8,407 bases of DNA from Candidatus Rokuibacteriota bacterium (GTDB lineage: Bacteria; Methylomirabilota; Methylomirabilia; Rokubacteriales; CSP1-6): assembly GCA_016179165.1 (NCBI GenBank), contig JACORX010000392.1, positions 1 to 8,407 on the forward strand. The letters are read 5' to 3'. This document shows, piece after piece, positions 1 through 4,923 of the stretch. Both the position numbers and the translations under genes were made by a program. The notes under the pieces were generated by a model, which saw only the letters and a program-made list of their open reading frames with translations, was not told the DNA's origin and made no database searches. Position 1 is the first letter of the stretch, and each line of letters begins with the position of its first letter.

Positions 1-156
1 CACGAGCACCGCGGGCCGCGCCAGGCGGAGGTTCATCATCGGGACGAGGCTCTGCCCGCCGGCGAGCAGCTTCGCATCTGCGCCGTGCTGCTTCAGCACC
101 GTGAGCGCCTCTTCGAGCGTGTCGGGCGCCACGTAGAGGAAGGGCGCGGGCTTCAT
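1..156 (-). CDS. Xanthine dehydrogenase family FAD-binding subunit (CoxM-like), N-terminal part, cut by window edge
   Basis: This is the first 52 residues of a CoxM/CutM-type FAD subunit, the partner that carries electrons from the iron-sulfur subunit to FAD in three-subunit molybdenum hydroxylases. The fragment opens with a short Pro/Phe/Tyr-containing strand, then an amphipathic helix of the type 'TLEEALTVLKQHG', then the FAD-binding signature AGGQSLVPMM at residues 32-41, followed by NLRLARP. That signature is diagnostic of the family (normally about 280-290 residues), so about four fifths lies beyond the left edge. The ATG start overlaps the stop of the large-subunit gene in an ATGA arrangement, which indicates translational coupling in one operon. 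The substrate cannot be told from this piece. The call to family is firm; the call to a specific enzyme is not possible. Confidence 0.9.
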   Translation of the reverse strand, partial: MKPAPFLYVAPDTLEEALTVLKQHGADAKLLAGGQSLVPMMNLRLARPAVLV

Positions 157-2489
157 GCGCGTGGCCCTCCCGCGGCAGCGCGCCCGGCCTCGATCGCCTC
201 CGCCAGATCGCTCGGAGTGAACGGGACGCGGGTGAGCTTCACGCCGAACGGCCTGAGCGCGTCCTCCACCGCGGCGGTGAGCACTGCGGCGACGGGGATC
301 AGGCCGCCCTGTCCGGCTCCTTTCGCCCCGAGCGGGTTGAGCGGCGACGGGGTGCCAAGATGATCGAGGTCGACGCGCGGCACGTCGGTGGCGGTCGGCA
401 TGAGGTAGTCCATCAACGTTCCGGTCAGGATCTGGCCGTCGTCCGTGTAGCTGACGCGCTCGAGGAACGTGTTGCCGATGCCGTGGGCGACGCCGCCGAT
501 GACCTGGCCGTCGACGATGAGCGGGTTCATGAGGGTTCCGAAGTCCTCGACGGCCGCGTATTTCAGGATACGGATCTCGGCGGTCTTCGGATCGACCTCC
601 ACGACGGCGGCGTGCGCGCCCGTCGGGTACGTCGTCGCGGGCGGACAGAAGGCGGTGATCGCGCCAAGCCCGGGTCCCGACGCCAGCCGCAAGGGAGCGC
701 CGACGTCGCCAAGCGAGCGGCGGGCGATCTCCCCGAGAGCGACCCCGCGGTCCGGTGCGCCTCTCACCGCGACGCGACCGTTCTCGAGCACGAGGTCCTG
801 CTCGCTCGCCTCCAGCATGGTGGCCGCGATGCGGCGCGCCTTGTCCTTCACCTCGCGCGACGCCTGGAGCGCGGCGGAGCCGACCAGGACCGCCGCCCGG
901 CTGGCGAAGGTGCCGATGCTGTAGCGGACGAGATCGGTGTCGCCGCTGAGCACCGTGACGTCCTCGATCGGGACCGTGAGCTCGTCGGCCACGATCTGCG
1001 CGAACGTCGTGCGGTGGCCCTGCCCCTGCGCGGGGGCTCCGGCGCGCACGATCACCTTCCCGGTGGGCTCCACCGACACGGACACCTCCTCGTACGGCCC
1101 AAGCCCCGCTTCCTCGACGCAGCAGCCGACCCCGAGCCCGATGTACCGGCCCTGGCTTCGCTGCTCGGGCTGCGCGCGCCGCCGCTCGTCGTACTGCACG
1201 ATCTCCATGGCGCGCCGGAGGAGGGCGGGGACGTTGCCGCTGTCGTAGGTGCGCCGGCTTCCGTCCCGGGAGAGGAAGCCGACGTCGTACGGATACTCCT
1301 CGGGCTGGATCAGGTTCCGCCGGCGCACCTCGGCGGGGTCGATGCCGAGGCGCTCGGCCACGCGATCCAGCAGCCGCTCCATCACGTACACGGCCTGCGG
1401 CCGCCCCGCGCCCCTGACCGGGGCGACGGGGACGCACGTCGTGAAGACGACGACGGCTTCCATCGTGTAGTTCGGGACCTTGTAGGGGCCGGGGATGTTG
1501 ACGAGCGTCAGCAGGGGGACGACGGGGCCCCACGGTGTGTAGGCGCCGTTGTCGTGCAGGAATCGCCCCCGCACGCCGAGGATGACGCCGCGCTCGTCGG
1601 TGGCGATCTCGATGTCGTGGAGCTGACTGCGCTCTTGGTACGCGGCGATGAGGTGCTCCCGCCGATCTTCGATCCATTTCACGGGACGCGCGAGTGTCCA
1701 CGCGAGCGCCGGAATGAGGATGTCCTCGACGTAGACGAGGCCCTTGTAGCCGAACCCGCCGCCCACCTCACCGTTCAGCACGCGGACGCGGTACTCGGGC
1801 AGCTCGAGCGCTGCCGCGATCACAGCACGATGGAGGAACGGCACCTGGGACACGTTCCAGACCGTCATGCGCTGGTCGGCGGGGCTCCACTGGGCGACGA
1901 TGCCGCGTGTCTCCATCGCCTGCCCGGCTCCCCGGTGGACCTCGAGCCGCTCCTTCACGACGCAGTGCGCGCCCGCGAAGGCGGCCGCCGCGTCGCCCTT
2001 CTTGACGGGCAGCCGCGCCGCGACGTTTCCGGGACGGTCGTCGTGGACGAGCGCCGCGCCGGGCTCCAGCGCCTTCTCGAGGTCCACGACGGCGGGGAGC
2101 GGATCGTACTCGACCTCGATGCGCTCGAGCGCGTCCTCGGCGAGATACCGGGTCTCGGCGACGACGGCGGCGATGGGCTCGCCGACGTAGCGCACCGCGT
2201 CCGACGCGAGGGTCGGAAGCGCCTTCGGGGGCAGGGCCGGATGCGGGTGGCAGTCCGGCAGCATCGCCGCCGTGGCGGGCAGGTCGGCGGCCGTGAAGAC
2301 GGCGACGACGCCCGTGGCGCCGCGCGCGCGGGACACGTCCACCCGGCGCAGCCGGGCGTGCGCCATCGCGCTGCGGAGGATGGCAACGTGCGCCATGCCC
2401 GGGAGCGTGACGTCATCGACGTACTGGCCGCGACCGGTGACGAGGAGGTCGTCCTCGACTCGCGCCTGTCGCTGTCCGAAGTACCCCAC
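153..2489 (-). CDS. Xanthine dehydrogenase family molybdopterin-binding large subunit (CoxL-like, not form I CO dehydrogenase)
   Basis: This 778-residue protein has the normal length of a molybdenum hydroxylase large subunit, which binds molybdopterin cytosine dinucleotide and hydroxylates its substrate with water. It opens with the typical 'RVEDDLLVTGRGQYVDD' N-terminus. Visible motifs are GGGFGYKG at residues 243-250, PVRGAGR at 357-363, the GAPAQGQGH cofactor loop near 484-492, GDTD near 516, and GAKGAGQGG near 722-730. The PVRGAGR loop corresponds to form II-type AYRGAGR and lacks the Cys of true CO dehydrogenase (AYRCSFR), so CO oxidation is unlikely. Oddly, residue 727 is Gln (codon at 309-311) where the family has the catalytic Glu of G-x-G-E. 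The GTG start follows the hydrolase stop by 22 nt, with a GGGAAGG-like Shine-Dalgarno in that gap, and no other in-frame start lies closer upstream. The substrate is unknown. Confidence 0.93.
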   Translation of the reverse strand: MGYFGQRQARVEDDLLVTGRGQYVDDVTLPGMAHVAILRSAMAHARLRRVDVSRARGATGVVAVFTAADLPATAAMLPDCHPHPALPPKALPTLASDAVRYVGEPIAAVVAETRYLAEDALERIEVEYDPLPAVVDLEKALEPGAALVHDDRPGNVAARLPVKKGDAAAAFAGAHCVVKERLEVHRGAGQAMETRGIVAQWSPADQRMTVWNVSQVPFLHRAVIAAALELPEYRVRVLNGEVGGGFGYKGLVYVEDILIPALAWTLARPVKWIEDRREHLIAAYQERSQLHDIEIATDERGVILGVRGRFLHDNGAYTPWGPVVPLLTLVNIPGPYKVPNYTMEAVVVFTTCVPVAPVRGAGRPQAVYVMERLLDRVAERLGIDPAEVRRRNLIQPEEYPYDVGFLSRDGSRRTYDSGNVPALLRRAMEIVQYDERRRAQPEQRSQGRYIGLGVGCCVEEAGLGPYEEVSVSVEPTGKVIVRAGAPAQGQGHRTTFAQIVADELTVPIEDVTVLSGDTDLVRYSIGTFASRAAVLVGSAALQASREVKDKARRIAATMLEASEQDLVLENGRVAVRGAPDRGVALGEIARRSLGDVGAPLRLASGPGLGAITAFCPPATTYPTGAHAAVVEVDPKTAEIRILKYAAVEDFGTLMNPLIVDGQVIGGVAHGIGNTFLERVSYTDDGQILTGTLMDYLMPTATDVPRVDLDHLGTPSPLNPLGAKGAGQGGLIPVAAVLTAAVEDALRPFGVKLTRVPFTPSDLAEAIEAGRAAAGGPRA

Positions 2490-2511
2490 GAGGCGCCGCC
2501 TTCCCGCCGGC

Positions 2512-3351
2512 CTAGCGCGCCACCTGCTGGCGGCGGAGAAAGTCGACGATGAGCCGCGTGCTCTCCTCGGGCTTCTCGATGAACGTGATGTGCCCGCACT
2601 CCTTGATCACCGCGAGCTCCGCCCGCGGCATGCGCGCCCGGATCTTCTCCGAGAACGCCACCGGCGTGAGGATGTCGCGGTCGCCGACGACGACGAGCGT
2701 GGGCGTGGCGATCTGCGCGAGGTGCTCCGTGAACTTCGGCTCCCTCTCCTGACCCGGCAAGACCCGTCCGAACCGCAGGATCGACTTCAGAAATTCCGCG
2801 TAGAGGGCGGGATCGTTCCTCGAGAGCCCCGCGAGGAGGCCGTCGACGGCCTTCTTGCCCCGCTCGGTCTCGATGAACTCGCGCGAGAGCGTCCACAGGA
2901 GCACGTGGTCGCGGATGACGTCCCCCATGCCGAGCCGCTCGACGAGGTTGATCCGCATGCGGAAGTTGGTCTCCAGCGAGCGGTCCAGCTCGGAGAAGGC
3001 CGCGAGCAGGATGAGGCTCTTTGCCAGGGCCGGCGTCTGCCGGAGAAGGACGAGGGCGACACAGCCGCCGAGGGAGGAGCCGACGATGTGGGCGCTGGGG
3101 ATCTGCAGGTGCGCGAGGAGATGCTTCACGTCCTCGGCCCACAGCTCCATCGTGTACTCGCCGGCGGGGCGGTCGGATTGCCCCATCCCGCGCGGGTCGT
3201 AGGCGACGACGCGGAAGTACTTCTCCATCTCCGGAATCGCGTAGCTGAAGTAGTTGTGGTCGAGGCCGAGCCCCGGGATCAGGACGATCGGCTCGCCCTG
3301 CCCCGAGACCTGGTAGTACAGCCGGACGCCGTTGATGGTCGCAAAGGCCAT
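2512..3351 (-). CDS. Alpha/beta hydrolase (3-oxoadipate enol-lactonase/MhpC-like fold)
   Basis: This 279-residue soluble protein is a complete single-domain alpha/beta hydrolase. The oxyanion-hole region PGLGLDHN is at residues 26-33, followed by YDPRGMGQSDRP at 51-62. The nucleophile elbow G-S-S-L-G is at 91-95 (Ser93), the acid loop GDRD at 223-226 (Asp226 likely), and the catalytic His is His254 in GHITFIEKPEE. The full Ser-Asp-His triad is therefore present. A cap region lies between about 120 and 205. No signal peptide or membrane segment is seen. An open frame continues upstream to about 3501, but the ATG at 3351 is preferred because an excellent Shine-Dalgarno precedes it and 'MAFATINGVRLYY' is a standard family start. 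It is the first gene of an operon with the molybdenum hydroxylase, which suggests it acts on a substrate or product (ester, lactone or ring-cleavage product) of that pathway. The specific reaction cannot be assigned. Confidence 0.92.
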   Translation of the reverse strand: MAFATINGVRLYYQVSGQGEPIVLIPGLGLDHNYFSYAIPEMEKYFRVVAYDPRGMGQSDRPAGEYTMELWAEDVKHLLAHLQIPSAHIVGSSLGGCVALVLLRQTPALAKSLILLAAFSELDRSLETNFRMRINLVERLGMGDVIRDHVLLWTLSREFIETERGKKAVDGLLAGLSRNDPALYAEFLKSILRFGRVLPGQEREPKFTEHLAQIATPTLVVVGDRDILTPVAFSEKIRARMPRAELAVIKECGHITFIEKPEESTRLIVDFLRRQQVAR

Positions 3352-3355
3352 GGGA

Positions 3356-3362
3356 TCTCCTT
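3356..3362 (-). promoter_or_regulatory. Strong ribosome binding site of the alpha/beta hydrolase gene
   Basis: The minus strand reads AAGGAGA, four bases ahead of the ATG at 3351. This near-perfect Shine-Dalgarno decides the start in favour of 3351 over longer upstream options. Confidence 0.85.
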
Positions 3363-3445
3363 CTAGTGCCGATCCACCTTGATGGGGCGAATGGAACAAA
3401 TGCGCGTCACGGGATGATCCTTGTTGCCGACTCGGCGGCTGCGGT

Positions 3446-3469
3446 GGCGGATCTATCGACAGATCCGCC
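3446..3469. repeat. Perfect 9+9 bp palindrome, candidate operator or RNA hairpin
   Basis: GGCGGATCT, a six-base centre ATCGAC, then AGATCCGCC form a perfect inverted repeat. It lies about 95-118 bases upstream of the hydrolase start, in the region where a promoter for the minus-strand operon is expected. No run of T follows on either strand, so a rho-independent terminator is unlikely. The size and dyad symmetry fit a dimeric regulator site, but no regulator gene is in the window. Confidence 0.5.
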
Positions 3470-3549
3470 GCTCGTGAACTGCTTTGGCTTTGAGAGCGCA
3501 CGCCCTGCCATTGGCCGAGACGGTAGGTCCCGGATCAGTTGCTTGTCAA

Positions 3550-3584
3550 GTCGGCGTCACGAGCCTGTGTCGGCGTCACGAGCC
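3550..3584. repeat. Tandem direct repeat, 16 bp twice with a 19-bp period
   Basis: GTCGGCGTCACGAGCC occurs at 3550-3565 and again, identically, at 3569-3584, separated by three bases. It lies in the non-coding interval upstream of the MNT gene. The copies could be paired binding sites for a regulator or a replication-slippage duplication. Confidence 0.6.
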
Positions 3585-3604
3585 CGCGCCCGGGGTTACG
3601 GAGA

Positions 3605-3630
3605 CCCCCGGCTCCACTTGAGAGCGGGGG
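3605..3630. repeat. GC-rich hairpin in the divergent intergenic region
   Basis: CCCCCG at 3605-3610 pairs with CGGGGG at 3625-3630. With one bulged G (3611), CTC at 3612-3614 pairs with GAG at 3622-3624, leaving a seven-base loop. There is no T tail worth the name on either side, so it is recorded as a structure rather than a terminator. Confidence 0.4.
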
Positions 3631-3756
3631 CCTCGAAGTCATATTTCACCCGTACGGCAAAAATGAGTTGCGCTCTCGGCAGAGTGATTGCCGTGGACCT
3701 CGAATCACACCGGCAAGTGGCACTATTTCGCCGCCGGATTCGAAGCGGCCGAGGCC

Positions 3757-3765
3757 TGCTAGAAT
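3757..3765 (+). promoter_or_regulatory. Extended -10 promoter element for the MNT-HEPN pair
   Basis: TGCTAGAAT matches the extended -10 form TGnTAnAAT; the hexamer TAGAAT is at 3760-3765 and differs from TATAAT at one base. A transcript would start about seven bases later, near 3772, only two to four bases before the ATG at 3775. The message would then be leaderless or nearly so, in agreement with the absence of a convincing Shine-Dalgarno before that ATG. No good -35 hexamer is seen, which extended -10 promoters can tolerate. Confidence 0.45.
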
Positions 3766-3774
3766 GGGCCTGCC

Positions 3775-4134
3775 ATGGCTATTGATCCTGCGAAGACTGG
3801 CGGCCAGCTTGTCGCACCGGTCGACGACCCGACCCTTACCGAGATCACGCGCCGCCTCGTCGAGACCTACCGGCCCGAGCGCATCTATCTCTTCGGCTCG
3901 CGCGCGCGAGGCACAGCCGGCGCGGACAGCGACTACGATCTGCTCGTGGTGGTCCCCGACGACGCCCCCCCTGCCCTGCGGCGTAGCACTCGAGCCTACG
4001 AGGCCCTCTGGGGGCTCTCAACGGCCGGCGACATCCTCGTCTGGACCCGCACCGCCTTCTCCGAGCGCCTGCACCTCCGAGCGTCCCTGCCGTCCACGGT
4101 GGAGCGCGAGGGGAGATTGCTCTATTCCCGCTGA
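3775..4134 (+). CDS. Minimal nucleotidyltransferase (MNT, MntA-like), partner of HEPN protein
   Basis: This 119-residue protein is a stand-alone polymerase-beta-type nucleotidyltransferase. The signature G-S-x10-D-x-D is exact: Gly41-Ser42, then Asp53 and Asp55 in the stretch GSRARGTAGADSDYDLLV. Asp86 in 'DILVW' is well placed to be the third metal-binding carboxylate, so the enzyme looks catalytically intact. Such proteins pair with HEPN proteins; in studied MntA-HepT systems the MNT enzyme inactivates the HEPN ribonuclease by adding AMP groups. The next gene, a HEPN protein, begins 4 nt after the stop. About 20 poorly conserved residues precede the domain, but no better internal start is evident. 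No Shine-Dalgarno is seen; an extended -10 element sits immediately upstream. An antitoxin role is inferred from the family and the neighbour. Confidence 0.9.
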   Translation: MAIDPAKTGGQLVAPVDDPTLTEITRRLVETYRPERIYLFGSRARGTAGADSDYDLLVVVPDDAPPALRRSTRAYEALWGLSTAGDILVWTRTAFSERLHLRASLPSTVEREGRLLYSR

Positions 4135-4138
4135 CCCG

Positions 4139-4537
4139 GTGCGGGTGGCGGACACTCGCGCCTGGCTGGCTCGAGCCCAGGATGATCTCCGCGGTGCCGA
4201 GATCGACCTGGCCGCCTCACCGCCCTTGCTGGGCGATGCGGCCTTTCACTGCCAGCAAGCGGTGGAGAAGGCGCTGAAGGCCTTTCTTACCTGGCACGAT
4301 CGACCCTTCCGGAAGACGCATGACTTGGTGGAGCTGGGCGCTGAGTGCGTCGCCATAGATCCCGCGCTGGAGCCCCACCTCCGCGGCACGGCGCCGCTGA
4401 CGGAGTACGCTTGGCGCTACCGGTATCCGGGAGAGCCTTCTCATCCCGAAGAGTCCGAGGTGCGCCAGGCCGTGGATCGAGCGCGCGCCGTCGTCGCCCT
4501 CATCGAGGAACGACTGGCTCCCGAAGCGCGTCCCTGA
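4139..4537 (+). CDS. HEPN domain protein, candidate toxin of the MNT-HEPN pair
   Basis: This protein of about 132 residues is an all-helical HEPN-domain protein of the type found next to minimal nucleotidyltransferases. Helix one carries 'WLARAQDDLRGAE', helix two the family hallmark 'FHCQQAVEKALKAFL' (residues 36-50), then RPFRKTHDLVEL (55-66), a RYRYPGEP segment (93-100) and a final helix ending in 'IEERL'. Arg55 and His61 make an R-x5-H arrangement that satisfies the R-x4-6-H active-site pattern of HEPN ribonucleases, but the H-x-Y extension of HepT toxins is absent. The start is uncertain: GTG at 4139 (4 nt after the MNT stop) or GTG at 4145. Neither has a Shine-Dalgarno, so translation is probably coupled to the upstream gene. 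The frame is open further upstream, but that part overlaps the MNT gene and is not protein-like. The toxin role is inferred. Confidence 0.85.
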   Translation: MRVADTRAWLARAQDDLRGAEIDLAASPPLLGDAAFHCQQAVEKALKAFLTWHDRPFRKTHDLVELGAECVAIDPALEPHLRGTAPLTEYAWRYRYPGEPSHPEESEVRQAVDRARAVVALIEERLAPEARP

Positions 4538-4673
4538 CCTGGCACCACGGTGGTCAGCCGTGATCGAGCGGCGCAGGTATCTCACCGGCAACCCACACAC
4601 CGATAGGGCGCGATGGCAAGACATCGATCGTTCTGTCCACGCTTCCGCATGACGACACGTCCGGATGGGGCGG

Positions 4674-4710
4674 GGTGGATCGTCCACCTTTGGTACCGGC
4701 TTGGCACCAA
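4674..4710. repeat. Two adjacent hairpins
   Basis: The first is GGTGGA, loop TCG, TCCACC (4674-4688, perfect six-pair stem). The second is TTGGTACC, loop GGCTT, GGCACCAA (4690-4710, eight positions with one mismatch). They are separated by one base. A terminator for the HEPN transcript, a small structured RNA or a recombination site are all possible; no strong T tract favours termination. Confidence 0.4.
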
Positions 4711-4848
4711 CTTCGCCAGCGCCATCGGTAGCCAATCCACTGCGGAGATCAGAGGTTCCTATCCACGTCTCCGTTTGGGAGCGCCTCCTGCTGGGCGGCG
4801 CCTCGGGTAGGGCGTCGCCCGGCCCACAGGTGTATCGATCTCTGGGCA

Positions 4849-4877
4849 TTGCCGCGCCGTCTTGGCCACGGTATCAA
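4849..4877 (+). promoter_or_regulatory. Candidate sigma-70 promoter of the helicase-nuclease operon
   Basis: TTGCCG (4849-4854) and TATCAA (4872-4877) are separated by exactly 17 bases. They match the -35 consensus at three of six positions and the -10 at four of six. Transcription would begin near 4884, giving an untranslated leader of about 40 bases before the ATG at 4924. The match is modest and the call rests on spacing and position. Confidence 0.35.
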
Positions 4878-4923
4878 CAAGTGAGGGCGGACGGACGCGC
4901 ACCTGAACTCGATCCCACGGACC

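Larger units (their letters stand above)
3352..3774. other. 423-bp non-coding interval between divergent genes
   Basis: The interval separates the minus-strand hydrolase/hydroxylase operon from the plus-strand MNT-HEPN pair, so both promoters should lie here. It looks less GC-rich than the flanking genes by eye. Open frames crossing it have non-protein-like composition (Arg/Ser-rich, no recognisable motif) and are not called as genes. It contains a perfect palindrome (3446-3469), a tandem 16-bp repeat (3550-3584), a GC-rich hairpin (3605-3630) and an extended -10 element (3757-3765), each listed separately. No tRNA, attachment site or insertion-sequence end was recognised. Confidence 0.7.
4538..4923. 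other. 386-bp interval between the HEPN gene and the helicase gene, no gene supported
   Basis: Short open frames exist on both strands (for example 4613-4810 plus and the end region of 4217-4849 minus), but none has a recognisable domain, a good ribosome binding site or a protein-like composition. The interval contains two adjacent hairpins (4674-4710) and a candidate promoter for the helicase (4849-4877). No terminator with a T run follows the HEPN gene. Its origin was not recognised; a decayed mobile element cannot be excluded. Confidence 0.6.

Noticed and set aside
153..2489. Annotation as aerobic CO dehydrogenase large subunit (coxL)
   Set aside because: The form I active-site Cys loop is absent and the catalytic Glu is Gln, so CO oxidation is not supported.
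360..2552. Long plus-strand open frame (about 730 codons) opposite the molybdenum hydroxylase gene
   Set aside because: It is antisense to a gene with clear family motifs. Its translation is dominated by Arg, Asp, His, Val and Gly in the pattern typical of GC-rich antisense frames, and it has no domain.
1955..3142. Minus-strand open frame spanning the hydrolase and hydroxylase genes in another frame
   Set aside because: Arg/Pro/Ala-rich out-of-frame reading of two well-supported genes.
3718..3732. Sigma-54 promoter-like TGGCAC followed by CGCC
   Set aside because: The GG and GC elements are separated by nine bases rather than the required ten, and the -12 half lacks the TTGC form.
3539..4138. 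N-terminal extension of the HEPN frame back to 3539
   Set aside because: The extension overlaps the whole MNT gene in another frame and has non-protein-like Arg/Ser/Pro-rich sequence. HEPN proteins start close to the 'RAWLARAQDDL' segment.
4217..4849. Minus-strand 210-codon open frame over the HEPN gene and the following spacer
   Set aside because: Much of it is antisense to the HEPN gene. No domain or ribosome binding site was found, and the part over the spacer has no recognisable similarity.
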